This document shows positions 46,223 through 54,981 of a stretch of 64,000 bases of DNA, piece after piece. The DNA is from JANSWY01 sp965243755 (GTDB lineage Bacteria > Bacteroidota > Bacteroidia > Cytophagales > Cyclobacteriaceae). Each line of letters begins with the position of its first letter. The first letter of the stretch is position 1. The stretch lies in the NCBI GenBank assembly GCA_965243755.1, contig CBDEVW010000002.1, positions 186,001 through 250,000 of the forward strand, in the 5' to 3' direction. Made by a program: the position numbers and the translations under genes. The notes below the pieces were generated by a model. It was not told where the DNA came from and did no database searches. It was given only the letters and a program-made list of their open reading frames with translations.

Positions 46223-46348
46223 CTACGGAACACAATCTGGAAGTAAAGTAAGCCCTTTTGGATTTTCGCTCCCTGCCAATTGACTTTCCATTCCTGCACA
46301 TTTACCAATAATTGACGATTCTAGTCGTGCAACCCTCAATATTTTCAT
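46223..46348 (-). CDS. Putative 41-residue peptide gene, unknown function
   Basis: ATG at 46346-46348 and TAG at 46223-46225 enclose 41 codons: MKILRVARLESSIIGKCAG followed by MESQLAGSENPKGLTLL and PDCVP. The peptide has a basic N-terminus, two cysteines (C17, C39) and no membrane helix. The stop is 10 bp before a strong leftward terminator (46173-46212), which is what would be expected of a real transcription unit. Its start is 25 bp from the divergent FtsX permease start. It could be a secreted or modified peptide or a chance frame; there is no homology known to me. Confidence 0.4.
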   Translation of the reverse strand: MKILRVARLESSIIGKCAGMESQLAGSENPKGLTLLPDCVP

Positions 46349-46373
46349 TAGTCTTTTTTAAAAATGGGTTGTC

Positions 46374-48746
46374 ATGTTACGAAATGTATTTCTCTCCTCG
46401 CTTAGATCAATTGTCAAAACTAAAAGCACCTCGGCTTTAAACATTGCTGCGCTCTCTATTGCAATTTCCGCCTGTATGGTTGCGTATTTTCATATTACAA
46501 ATGAATTAAGTTATGACAGGTTCCATGAAAACAGTGACAGGATATTTAGAGTTGTTACTGGCAATGTCGCAGCTGGTGAAGGTTGGGTAAAAGTATCTGC
46601 GCCAATTCCAGTAAAGATTAAGAACGCCATCCCTGAAATTGAATCATTCACCAGACTAACAGAATTCAGCTACAATGAAAAAGTATCTGTCGCATATGAA
46701 GAAAAGGTATTCAATGAATCATTTGTATATCTCGCTGATCAAAGCCTGTTGGAAATGTTTGATTTTGAAACTCTCTCCGGGAAGTTGGCTTTAGATAAAT
46801 CCAGTATTCTAATATCTGATGAAATCGCCAAAAAGTATTTCGGACAGAATTCACCGATTGGTGAGAGGTTGACCATTGATAGTAGAATGAGTTTTGATGT
46901 CATAGGTGTCTACAAATCTATGCCTCACAACAGCCACTTTGACCCTCAATTTATTGTATCATTCGAAAACCTTGAAATTGTAAAACCCGGCACCAGTCTA
47001 ACCGGCAATTGGGGGCAATTCAACTACTTTGCTTATGTGTTGCTTAAGGAAGGTGCCAATGACAAATTAGTTACTCAAAAAATTCAAAATCTCGTTGCTG
47101 AATATGGTAATGGACAATCTATGAAGTTTGAGCAACTCAATTTACAGCCATTGGTTGATATTCATTTTCAGCATAACCGGGGAAATATCTTTGCGTCTTA
47201 TGATCGAAAATACCTGTTCATCTATGGTGCCATTGCGTTGGCAATATTAATGATCTCGTTTGCGAATTTTATGAACCTGAGTATTGCTACTTCTACCAGA
47301 CGGATAAAGGAAGTTGGTGTAAGAAAAGTATTGGGTGCCAATAAATTTCAAATCACAGCACAATTTGTGTCTGAAAGTGTCATTACAGCAGTATGTTCAT
47401 CTTTAATAGCTGCAATTGTTCTTCAAATGAGTTTTGAACAAATCAACGCATACATGGGGAGTAGTGCTGTATATCAATTTTCCGATCCTCTATTAATTTT
47501 TTGTATCCTGGGGCTCATTGCCCTAATAGGTCTTTTTGCCGGATTGTATATCTCCTTGTACATTCTTTCTATCAGTCCTGTATCAGCCATCAAAGGGTTT
47601 TTTAAAATCGGAAATAAAGGCAAAAACTTTAAGTCGGGCCTGCTTATTGTCCAGTTTGCCATCTCCAGCGTTTTAATTCTTTCATCAATTTTCATATACC
47701 ATCAACTTAATTACATCAGCAATAGTGATATTGGAATGCAACAAAGTGGGATCATGACAATAAAACTGTTTGATGAGAAATCCCAAGACAACATTGATGT
47801 TCTAATAAGTGAGTTAAAATCCATATCCGGAATCGAGGATGTTTCAGCATCACGTTTCACCCCAGGTTCTACCAATTGGCACCAAACTGTGTCCTGGCCC
47901 GATCAGAAAGAAGATATTAGCTGGAACCTCATATCGGTTGATGAGAACTTCTTTAAAACCTATGAAATCGAGCTACTGGAAGGGTCATATGAAGACATTC
48001 AAAATAAAGCAGATCATCAGAAATACACCTATATCCTGAATGAAGCAGCTTTAAAAGAATCCGGTTGGGAGAGCGCAGTTGGTAAAACAATATCAGCGTT
48101 TGGGAAAAATGGTTACGCACCTGTTGCCGCAGTGGCCAAAAACTTCAATTACAAGTCCTTACATAATCCTATTGAACCTGTTGTACTATATGTGTTTAAT
48201 CAGGAAAGATACAGCCAGGTATCAATAAAATTTAACACTTCCAAAGTAGCTGATTTAATCAGTGATGTTGAAAATAAATTTTATACAAGCATGCCAGGGA
48301 CACCTTTCGAATATGAATTTGCTGATCAGCAATTTGCTCAACTGTATGAAGTAGAACAACAAACCAGCAGGTTGGTTGGGTTGCTAACGGTAATAGCTGT
48401 GATCTTGGCAATGATGGGCATTTTTGCAATGCTAACATTCACAATCAAAGAAAGAACTAAGGAAATAGCTATCCGGAAAATACTTGGCATCAGGATCACA
48501 CAAACCATCGAATTATTGTCTAAGAGTTATTTGAAGTTAATGTTGGTTGGTAATCTCATTGGGTTACCGTTAACCTGGTATCTGATTCAGATCTGGCTAC
48601 AGAACTTCAGTTACCATATAGAATTATCCTACCTCGCGCTGCTGATTCCTCCTGCACTGACATTGATTCTTATGGGGATTGTGGTGGGTTTTAAGTCACA
48701 ACAAGTGGAGCGAATTAACCCAATCAATGCGCTACGGTATGAGTAA
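46374..48746 (+). CDS. FtsX-family ABC permease (MacB-like), no ATPase alongside
   Basis: A 790-residue protein: a first helix (about 22-42), a MacB-like periplasmic domain with NELSYDRFHENSDRIFRV, a bundle of three helices with EVGVRKVLGANKFQITAQF, a second periplasmic domain and three last helices with ERTKEIAIRKILGIRIT. The two halves each end in the R-K-x-L-G-A/I motif that docks the ATPase. Such permeases work in MacB-type complexes that move peptides, lipoproteins or signals by mechanotransmission. No ATPase gene is adjacent, so a separate ATPase must serve it. Its start is 25 bp from the divergent 41-codon ORF. Confidence 0.88.
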   Translation: MLRNVFLSSLRSIVKTKSTSALNIAALSIAISACMVAYFHITNELSYDRFHENSDRIFRVVTGNVAAGEGWVKVSAPIPVKIKNAIPEIESFTRLTEFSYNEKVSVAYEEKVFNESFVYLADQSLLEMFDFETLSGKLALDKSSILISDEIAKKYFGQNSPIGERLTIDSRMSFDVIGVYKSMPHNSHFDPQFIVSFENLEIVKPGTSLTGNWGQFNYFAYVLLKEGANDKLVTQKIQNLVAEYGNGQSMKFEQLNLQPLVDIHFQHNRGNIFASYDRKYLFIYGAIALAILMISFANFMNLSIATSTRRIKEVGVRKVLGANKFQITAQFVSESVITAVCSSLIAAIVLQMSFEQINAYMGSSAVYQFSDPLLIFCILGLIALIGLFAGLYISLYILSISPVSAIKGFFKIGNKGKNFKSGLLIVQFAISSVLILSSIFIYHQLNYISNSDIGMQQSGIMTIKLFDEKSQDNIDVLISELKSISGIEDVSASRFTPGSTNWHQTVSWPDQKEDISWNLISVDENFFKTYEIELLEGSYEDIQNKADHQKYTYILNEAALKESGWESAVGKTISAFGKNGYAPVAAVAKNFNYKSLHNPIEPVVLYVFNQERYSQVSIKFNTSKVADLISDVENKFYTSMPGTPFEYEFADQQFAQLYEVEQQTSRLVGLLTVIAVILAMMGIFAMLTFTIKERTKEIAIRKILGIRITQTIELLSKSYLKLMLVGNLIGLPLTWYLIQIWLQNFSYHIELSYLALLIPPALTLILMGIVVGFKSQQVERINPINALRYE

Positions 48747-48758
48747 ATGATTGACATT

Positions 48759-48810
48759 AATAATCCCCCTGTGAGAGTTCCTCTTAATGTATGAGGTTTG
48801 GGGGGTTATT
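48759..48810. terminator. Bidirectional terminator between FtsX permease and yaaA
   Basis: AATAATCCCCC at 48759-48769 pairs with GGGGGGTTATT at 48800-48810 (one T-G wobble), forming a long hairpin in the convergent gap. It could serve both genes. Confidence 0.65.
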
Positions 48811-48814
48811 TGCT

Positions 48815-49579
48815 TTAACCTCTTTTGAAGGCAAGGAAATTTGAATTGGACTCTTTTTCATCAAAATAATACCCCTCATAGTCAAAACCTTTGAGCTCCT
48901 CTGGTTGGTTAATTCCATTTTCAATGATATATCTTGACATCAGTCCCCTGGCTTTTTTGGCAAAGAACGAAACTATTTTGTACTCACCATTATTGAAGTC
49001 CTTGAACTCTACATTAATTACCCGGAAAGGCATTTTTTTTCTCTCTATGGACTTGAAATATTCCACTGATGCCAGGTTAATCAAAATATCATCTCCCTGA
49101 GCCTTCAAATCCCTGGCAAGAAGTTTTAATATTTTATCATCCCAATATTGATATAATGTCTTGTAGTCATCAAATGCCAGTTTGGTTCCCATTTCCAACC
49201 TGTACGGTTGAATGAGGTCGAGTGGTCGTAGTAAACCATAAAGCCCCGAAAGAATTCTAAGGTGTTTTTGAGCAAACATGAGCTTGTCCTCATCAAATGT
49301 TTCTGCTTTCAACCCCTGATATACGTCTCCCTGAAATGCAAGCACAGAGGGTTTTGAGTTTGCGGGAGAATGCGTTGCTTTAAACTTTTGATATCTTTTC
49401 ACATTAAGTTCCGCGAGGTTGTCACTGATACTCATTAATTGCTTCACTTCTTCGGGTGACTTTTTTCTTAAAACATCGATTAGCTCCTTTGTGCATTCCA
49501 ATAAACGAGGCTTGCTGGGCTTAATGTCATAGGGGCTTTCAAAATCAAGACTTTTGGCTGGTGAGACAACTGCAATCAT
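48815..49579 (-). CDS. yaaA: Peroxide stress protein YaaA (UPF0246)
   Basis: A 254-residue protein that begins MIAVVSPAKSLDFESPYDI and contains GLYGLLRPLDLIQPYRLEMGTKL and FFAKKARGLMSRYIIENGI, all family signatures. In E. coli YaaA protects against hydrogen peroxide by lowering free iron, and the fold binds DNA. It stands alone and converges on the FtsX permease gene. Length and frame are normal. Confidence 0.95.
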   Translation of the reverse strand: MIAVVSPAKSLDFESPYDIKPSKPRLLECTKELIDVLRKKSPEEVKQLMSISDNLAELNVKRYQKFKATHSPANSKPSVLAFQGDVYQGLKAETFDEDKLMFAQKHLRILSGLYGLLRPLDLIQPYRLEMGTKLAFDDYKTLYQYWDDKILKLLARDLKAQGDDILINLASVEYFKSIERKKMPFRVINVEFKDFNNGEYKIVSFFAKKARGLMSRYIIENGINQPEELKGFDYEGYYFDEKESNSNFLAFKRG

Positions 49580-49650
49580 AGTATCGTTTTTTTATCTACA
49601 ACAACTGCAAATAAATGAGATAGTTTACGGAATATGAAATGGATCAATTG

Positions 49651-50205
49651 TTATTTCAGCAATGGAAAACTTTTGTGCTGCTGCCATCTCTTTCCATCAT
49701 GTTTTAGTAGCCAAACTTGATCGCATTGAAAAGACTGTTCATAATTCTTCTCTTTAAAAACATCCCAGGCAGCATGAAATTCGCTTTTTCGAAGATCTCT
49801 GAAGGCAATGGTCAGGTGGGGCTTAAATGTCCTGTTCTTATAATCAGCATTCAATAAATTAAGGTTTAGTCTTAGATGCTTTGCCATATTTTTTTGCAAA
49901 GCGTTTAATTCAATATTTTCTATCACATCGATATATATTACCCTGGGAGGAAATGCTGCAAAATTTTTAAGGCTGACATCAAACTGCTTAATGTTTTCGC
50001 AAAATAAGGACACTGTTTTTATGAGGGTTTGCTCTTTTCTTTCCTGCCATTTAAACGGCATATGCAACGTGATATGGGGTGGTGATTTGAGCGCTGCTTT
50101 TGATTGATGATGGTTCGCAAAATATTGTTTCAACTGAATTATTTCCTCACATATTGGTGCTGGTGGAATTATTGCTACAAAGTAAAGTTGCTGAAGATGT
50201 GCCAT
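49651..50205 (-). CDS. 2'-5' RNA ligase-like phosphoesterase (2H family)
   Basis: A protein of 184 residues from the ATG at 50205 (MAHLQQLYFVAIIPPAP); the frame runs upstream without a convincing start. The two HxT/S motifs of the 2H fold are HITLHMPF and HLTIAFRD, the catalytic histidine pair. Members hydrolyse cyclic phosphodiesters or join RNA ends, and many are of unknown role. It is divergent from the metzincin gene with a palindrome in between. Confidence 0.82.
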   Translation of the reverse strand: MAHLQQLYFVAIIPPAPICEEIIQLKQYFANHHQSKAALKSPPHITLHMPFKWQERKEQTLIKTVSLFCENIKQFDVSLKNFAAFPPRVIYIDVIENIELNALQKNMAKHLRLNLNLLNADYKNRTFKPHLTIAFRDLRKSEFHAAWDVFKEKNYEQSFQCDQVWLLKHDGKRWQQHKSFPLLK

Positions 50206-50223
50206 GTTACCACTTGTAAAAGT

Positions 50224-50250
50224 ATGGTATTGGTTACCAATAAATACCAT
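50224..50250. promoter_or_regulatory. Nested palindrome in the divergent gap, possible operator
   Basis: An outer pair ATGGTATT (50224-50231) and AATACCAT (50243-50250) encloses and overlaps an inner palindrome TATTGGT-T-ACCAATA (50228-50242). The sites share GGTA/TACC halves. The place, between the RNA-ligase-like and metzincin starts, suits a regulator binding site, but no regulator gene is adjacent. Confidence 0.4.
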
Positions 50251-50285
50251 TAATTTAGAACAAGTAATCAATAAACCTTACAGAG

Positions 50286-52685
50286 ATGAATTTAAGATTC
50301 CTATTATTCCTCAATCTGATTTTAATTGGTTCTCGTGCGATTAGCCAGGATGGAAGTATTCCGGGCTTCTTTGATTTCAGGTACGATGAAGACCTTGGAA
50401 AAGTATTTCTGATTGTTGATAAGCTCGAAAAGGAGTTTTTGTACGTCAATAGCTTGGCTGCAGGTGTCGGATCAAATGACATTGGTTTGGACAGAGGTCA
50501 GTTGGGACAAACAAGAATCGTTAAGTTCTCTAAAGTGGGTAAGAAAATTTTACTAATCCAGCCAAACTACTCCTACAGGGCCATTAGCGAAAACCAGGAT
50601 GAAGTAAAATCGGTGGAGGAGGCATTTGCTCAATCCGTTTTGTGGGGTTTCGATCCTATTAAATTGGAAGAAGGTTACCTGATTGATATTACAGAATTCT
50701 TATTACGTGATTCACATGGAATTAGTGAAAGGCTGGGTGAGCAAAAACAAGGAACTTACACTGTAGACGCATCGCGATCAGCCATTTACGCGAAAGGGCT
50801 AAAAAACTTCCCAAAGAACTCAGAATTTGAAGCCATGATTACTTTTCAGGGAATCGCGAAAGGTGAGAACATACAGTCGGTCACTCCAAGTCCCAACGCC
50901 CTGACGGTAAGAACACATCACTCCTTTATTGAACTCCCTGATGAGCAATATCAACCTAGTAAATTCGATCCCTCTGCAGGATACTTTGGAATCAGGTTTC
51001 ACGATTATGCGGCAGCTATTGATGAGCCACTTGTAAAAAGGTTTATTTGTCGTCATAGATTGGAAAAGAAAGACCCTGCAAGTGATCTCAGCGAACCCAT
51101 AAAGCCCATAATCTATTATGTTGACAGAGGAACCCCGGAACCTGTAAGGTCAGCGTTGATTGAGGGTGCGAGCTGGTGGAATGAGGCATTTGAGGCTGCA
51201 GGCTTTAAAAATGCTTTTCAGGTAAAATTACTTCCGGAGGGTGCGGACCCGTTGGATGTTCGATACAATGTGATTCAATGGGTTCACCGATCTACCAGGG
51301 GGTGGTCCTATGGAGCTTCTGTTATCGACCCACGTACCGGTGAAATAATTAAAGGTCATGTCAGCCTTGGATCATTGAGGGTTCGACAGGATTACCTGAT
51401 CGCAAGAGGGTTATTATCCTTGAACAACAGTGATGATTCCAAGGAAAAAATGAAAGAAATGGCGCTTGCACGTTTAAGACAGCTGTCTGCACATGAAGTT
51501 GGTCACACCCTGGGACTCGCACACAATTTTGCTGGAAGTTACAACAACAGAGCGTCGGTCATGGATTATCCTCATCCATATTTTACAATCAATGAAAAAG
51601 GTGAATTGAATATTGATGATGCGTATGATACTGGAATCGGGGAGTGGGATAAGGTGGCCATACAATATGGATATGGTATTTATAATGAGGAGTCACAGGC
51701 CAGGGGTGTATTGAATGAGGCATTTGCTAAGGGCATGAAATTCATTACCGATCAGGATGCCCGACCTATAGGTGGAGCACATCCTTATGCACATCTCTGG
51801 GATAATGGCCAATCGGCCGTACAAGAGTTAAAACGAATTCTATCTATAAGAAAACGGGTTTTAGACAATTTTTCTGAAGCTACAATTGATCCTGGTACAC
51901 CTTATTCCTCCATAGAAGAGGTATTAGTTCCAATGTATTTTATGCATCGATACCAGTTGGAAGCTGTTGTAAAACTTCTGGGGGGAATAGATTTCAACTA
52001 CGCTGTGAAAGGAGAAGATACACTGGTTAACAAGTGGGTCATATCCGAAATTCAAAAGGGTGCACTAACAGCCCTGATAGACGTACTACAACCTGAACAA
52101 CTGGCTTTTTCAGAATCTTTGCTGCAATTAATTCCGCCAAGAGCCTATGGTTACGAACGAAGTAGAGAGACTTTCAATGCTCAAAGCGGTGTCTCCTTTG
52201 ATGCTCTCAGTCCCGCTTTAAGTTTATCAGATCATGTATTTGGAATGATTCTGCATCCACAAAGAGCCAACCGCCTCCTTGAACAGCATTCACGATTTCC
52301 GAATCAACCGGGCTTTTCTTATGTGGTCAGTGAACTAATAAACATGACATGGAAAAGTTCCCGTAGTGAGGGTTATCACAGAGAAATTCAAAGAGCCATT
52401 GAAATTCAGTTATTGTTGAAATTATTTGAATTAGCCAACTCGAATGAAGCGCAACATCAGGTTCGGGCATTAACAGTGAAGCATATTAAAGCACTGGACA
52501 CGTACCTTGTCAAAGCAATTAAAAAAATCGATAAGGATGAAGAGGCACATTATGAATATGCCCAAATACTCATCAAAACATTTTTCAAAAACCCGGAAAA
52601 GTTTAAGCAGTCAAACGCACCAAACTTACCTGACGGTTCTCCAATTGGTAATGACCAATGTGTTTTTATTCCCTTTATGGAATAG
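50286..52685 (+). CDS. Secreted zinc-dependent metalloprotease (metzincin, DUF5117/DUF4953 family)
   Basis: A 799-residue protein with signal peptide MNLRFLLFLNLILIGSRAIS. The long N-terminal domain has DGSIPGFFDFRYDEDLGKVF and ends near residue 270. The metzincin motif H403EVGHTLGLAH413 (HExxHxxGxxH) is followed by a Met-turn SVMDYPHPYF. The family is abundant in Bacteroidota, is exported and degrades proteins in the periplasm or medium. A C-terminal helical domain follows the catalytic region. Its substrate is unknown. Confidence 0.88.
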   Translation: MNLRFLLFLNLILIGSRAISQDGSIPGFFDFRYDEDLGKVFLIVDKLEKEFLYVNSLAAGVGSNDIGLDRGQLGQTRIVKFSKVGKKILLIQPNYSYRAISENQDEVKSVEEAFAQSVLWGFDPIKLEEGYLIDITEFLLRDSHGISERLGEQKQGTYTVDASRSAIYAKGLKNFPKNSEFEAMITFQGIAKGENIQSVTPSPNALTVRTHHSFIELPDEQYQPSKFDPSAGYFGIRFHDYAAAIDEPLVKRFICRHRLEKKDPASDLSEPIKPIIYYVDRGTPEPVRSALIEGASWWNEAFEAAGFKNAFQVKLLPEGADPLDVRYNVIQWVHRSTRGWSYGASVIDPRTGEIIKGHVSLGSLRVRQDYLIARGLLSLNNSDDSKEKMKEMALARLRQLSAHEVGHTLGLAHNFAGSYNNRASVMDYPHPYFTINEKGELNIDDAYDTGIGEWDKVAIQYGYGIYNEESQARGVLNEAFAKGMKFITDQDARPIGGAHPYAHLWDNGQSAVQELKRILSIRKRVLDNFSEATIDPGTPYSSIEEVLVPMYFMHRYQLEAVVKLLGGIDFNYAVKGEDTLVNKWVISEIQKGALTALIDVLQPEQLAFSESLLQLIPPRAYGYERSRETFNAQSGVSFDALSPALSLSDHVFGMILHPQRANRLLEQHSRFPNQPGFSYVVSELINMTWKSSRSEGYHREIQRAIEIQLLLKLFELANSNEAQHQVRALTVKHIKALDTYLVKAIKKIDKDEEAHYEYAQILIKTFFKNPEKFKQSNAPNLPDGSPIGNDQCVFIPFME

Positions 52686-52744
52686 TTGGTTTATTATAAC
52701 TCATACAAAGGAAATTTTTACTAAACAAACAATATATAATTTTC

Positions 52745-52767
52745 GTTTCATTAATTGTCTATATTTG
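52745..52767 (+). promoter_or_regulatory. tetR promoter -7 box with possible operator half-site
   Basis: TATATTTG at 52760-52767 fits the -7 box TAnnTTTG and lies 8 bp before the ATG, so the message would be nearly leaderless. GTTTCATTA at 52745-52753 just upstream repeats the sequence of the operator-like site before the SDR gene (53379-53386). A -33 TTTG is not clear. Confidence 0.5.
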
Positions 52768-52775
52768 TAATAATT

Positions 52776-53348
52776 ATGGCAAAACCAGAAGCATTCGACA
52801 GAGCATCAATTATTGAAAAAGTTACAAAAGTATTCTGGACCAAGGGCTACAACGCCACGTCCATGCAAGACATTGTAGACGTTACAGGCTTAAACCGATC
52901 GAGCATTTACAACAGCTTTGGAGATAAACACAGATTGTATCTAGAAACATTAAAGTTTTACAAAAAAAAGGGCCACAATGACCTTCTTGGGAAACTCGTC
53001 AATTCCTCTCCAAGACAAGCGATTCGAAAAATTTTTGAATCTGTAGTTGAAATCGGACAAAAAAACGGACAAATCGGATGCTATCTTACCAACTGTACCG
53101 CAGAGTTGGCAAACCAGGACAAAGAAACAGCAGCCTTCCTTGCTGAAAACATGGAAGACATGATTGATATTTTCATGAACCTTTTGGATGCAGGCATAAA
53201 AACAGGAGAATTTAAACCCAACATAGACACCCGTCAAACCGCCTTTTTCCTTTTCACAAGTTTGCAAGGCATAAAACTTACTGGAATGTTGGTAAAATCC
53301 AAAGACAAAATCAACATGGTAATTGACAAAATTCTTGCAGACCTGTAA
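52776..53348 (+). CDS. TetR/AcrR family transcriptional regulator
   Basis: A 190-residue repressor from the ATG at 52776 (an ATG at 52755 would overlap the promoter). The helix-turn-helix is VTKVFWTKGYNATSMQDIVDVTGLNRSSIYNSFGDKHRLYLET, with the ligand-binding domain behind it. It is of the type that regulates a neighbouring oxidoreductase. The SDR gene follows 80 bp downstream and the gap holds operator-like inverted repeats, so self-control plus control of the SDR is likely. Ligand unknown. Confidence 0.88.
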   Translation: MAKPEAFDRASIIEKVTKVFWTKGYNATSMQDIVDVTGLNRSSIYNSFGDKHRLYLETLKFYKKKGHNDLLGKLVNSSPRQAIRKIFESVVEIGQKNGQIGCYLTNCTAELANQDKETAAFLAENMEDMIDIFMNLLDAGIKTGEFKPNIDTRQTAFFLFTSLQGIKLTGMLVKSKDKINMVIDKILADL

Positions 53349-53367
53349 AAATTTTATTTCAATATAT

Positions 53368-53415
53368 TGAAACATTCATTTCATTAATCCGATATAATGA
53401 AACATACGTTCCATT
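53368..53415. promoter_or_regulatory. Overlapping inverted repeats before the SDR gene, likely TetR operator
   Basis: Three overlapping palindromes lie here: TGAAA-CATTCA-TTTCA (53368-53383), TTTCATTA-N8-TAATGAAA (53379-53402, perfect) and AATGAAAC-ATAC-GTTCCATT (53396-53415, one mismatch). The half-site TTTCATTA also occurs before tetR at 52746. Such arrays are typical of TetR operators. The repeats end 13 bp before the SDR start. Confidence 0.6.
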
Positions 53416-53428
53416 ATAAAAGATCAAA

Positions 53429-54178
53429 ATGACAAAATTAAAAAACAAAGTAGCTGTCATCACAGGGGGTAACAGCGGAATCGGTTTAGCGACTGTTAAG
53501 CTTTTTTTAAATGAGGGTGCGAAAGTTGTTTTTTCCGGACGAAGGCAGCAAGCTCTTGATGAAGTTGCATCCAATCTCCAGGGAGATTTCATCGCTATCA
53601 AAGCTGATGCCGGTGTTGTTGCCGACCAGGAAAAACTGATCCAGGCAGCTACAGAGAAGTTTGGGAAAATTGATATTCTTTTTCTCAATGCGGGAGTGGC
53701 TCCTCCTCTACCAATCAATTACATCACCGAAGAACATTTCGATGAAGTGTTTAACGTTAATGTGAAAGGTCCTTTCTTTACCATTAAAGAATCGCTTGCT
53801 CATTTGAATGACGGAGCAGTCATCATCACCAACACATCTATCGTCAGTCAGAAGGGATTTGAAGGATTTGGTGTTTATTCAGCTTCGAAAGCAGCATTGA
53901 GATCACTATCTCGGGTGTTGGCTAATGAGTTGAAAGAGAAAAGGATTCGTACCGTAAGTGTGGCACCAGGTCCAATTGAGACGCCTATCTATGATAAAAT
54001 GGGCTTACCTGAAGAACAACTGAAAGCATTTGGCGATACTGTAACTGCAGGAGTTCCTCTTGGGAGATTTGGTAACCCCGACGAAATTGCAAAATCGGTC
54101 CTGTTTCTTGCTTCCGATGACGCTTCTTACATTAATGGGGTGGAATTGGAAGTTGATGGTGGTTTAAGCCAGGTTTAG
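53429..54178 (+). CDS. SDR-family oxidoreductase (glucose/3-oxoacyl reductase type)
   Basis: A 249-residue short-chain dehydrogenase. The cofactor motif is VITGGNSGIGLATVKLF with arginines in SGRRQQAL that suggest NADPH. The LNAG motif and the catalytic SxxxxxxxxxxxxYSASK set are complete: the Ser lies in TNTSIVS and YSASKAAL holds the Tyr and Lys. The end is NGVELEVDGGLSQV, as in 3-oxoacyl reductase-like SDRs. It is probably the target of the upstream TetR regulator; the substrate is not known. Confidence 0.92.
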   Translation: MTKLKNKVAVITGGNSGIGLATVKLFLNEGAKVVFSGRRQQALDEVASNLQGDFIAIKADAGVVADQEKLIQAATEKFGKIDILFLNAGVAPPLPINYITEEHFDEVFNVNVKGPFFTIKESLAHLNDGAVIITNTSIVSQKGFEGFGVYSASKAALRSLSRVLANELKEKRIRTVSVAPGPIETPIYDKMGLPEEQLKAFGDTVTAGVPLGRFGNPDEIAKSVLFLASDDASYINGVELEVDGGLSQV

Positions 54179-54205
54179 CAAAAGAACTTTAAGGTTAAAA
54201 TTCGA

Positions 54206-54238
54206 AAACCCTGCCTTAATTAGGTGGGGTTTCCTTTT
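54206..54238 (+). terminator. Terminator after the SDR gene
   Basis: AAACCCTGCCT at 54206-54216 pairs with AGGTGGGGTTT at 54222-54232 (11 bp with T-G and G-T wobbles) over a TAATT loop, followed by CCTTTT. Confidence 0.75.
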
Positions 54239-54378
54239 GATTAACCCAGTTGTCCAGGGTATTTCACAACTCATCTTCAATTCGGATTGGTTGGGGGAGA
54301 TTTTTTACGCTATATCCAGCAACCTTCTGATAATTGTATTGTCCATTGAATAAGTAATCACACGCTAATTGCATCAAT

Positions 54379-54969
54379 ATGAAAAGGAGTTTATTAATCT
54401 TACTTGGAATTGCCTGTGCCGTTGCTTGTTTTTCGCAAGACAGGCCTCAGGTGCTGATAGGGGATAACATTGAGTCCATCTCGGGATTCGGTGGCCCAAT
54501 GTTTCAGTTTACCATGGTTGGTGGAAAAGTTGCTGCCCTATCAGGTGGTGGAGGAGCAGTTATTTTAAATAATCAAATCTATTTCGGTGGATATGGTTTA
54601 AGTACTGTAACTGACCTTGAAAAAACTTTAAATACAAATTCATACGATATCAGCTTTGATCATGGTGGATTTTTAGTTGGCTATGTCATCAAACCAGTAA
54701 AAATCTTTCACCTGGCTGTTGGAACAAAACTTGGTTGGGGGGATATCCAAATAAGGAACCAGGACAATTCTATTGAGGACAATGAATCAGATGACGTTTT
54801 TGTTTTTAATCCTCAACTGGAGGGAGAGATCAATGTCACGCAGTGGTTCAAACTTAATACCGGCATTGGGTTTAACAGCGTGGTTGGGGTAAGCAATAAC
54901 CTTTACAAGCCAATTGATTTTAATAAGCCACAAGTATCATTATCTTTAATTTTTGGATGGTTTTATTAA
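54379..54969 (+). CDS. Exported protein of unknown function, likely small beta-barrel or beta-sandwich
   Basis: A 196-residue protein with signal peptide MKRSLLILLGIACAVACFS. The mature part alternates Gly-rich turns and beta strands, for example GGGGAVILNNQIYFGGYGLS, FLVGYVIKPVKIFHLAVG and LNTGIGFNSVVGVS, ending QVSLSLIFGWFY with a terminal aromatic residue as in outer-membrane barrels. It starts 200 bp after the SDR gene and is followed after 12 bp by a LiaF-like gene, so the two are cotranscribed. I do not recognise the family. Confidence 0.7.
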   Translation: MKRSLLILLGIACAVACFSQDRPQVLIGDNIESISGFGGPMFQFTMVGGKVAALSGGGGAVILNNQIYFGGYGLSTVTDLEKTLNTNSYDISFDHGGFLVGYVIKPVKIFHLAVGTKLGWGDIQIRNQDNSIEDNESDDVFVFNPQLEGEINVTQWFKLNTGIGFNSVVGVSNNLYKPIDFNKPQVSLSLIFGWFY

Positions 54970-54981
54970 TCAAAACTTAAG

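Noticed and set aside
45000..46370. Transposon or integrase remnant around the AT-rich island
   Set aside because: No inverted terminal repeats, target duplications or recombinase fragments were seen; only base composition differs.
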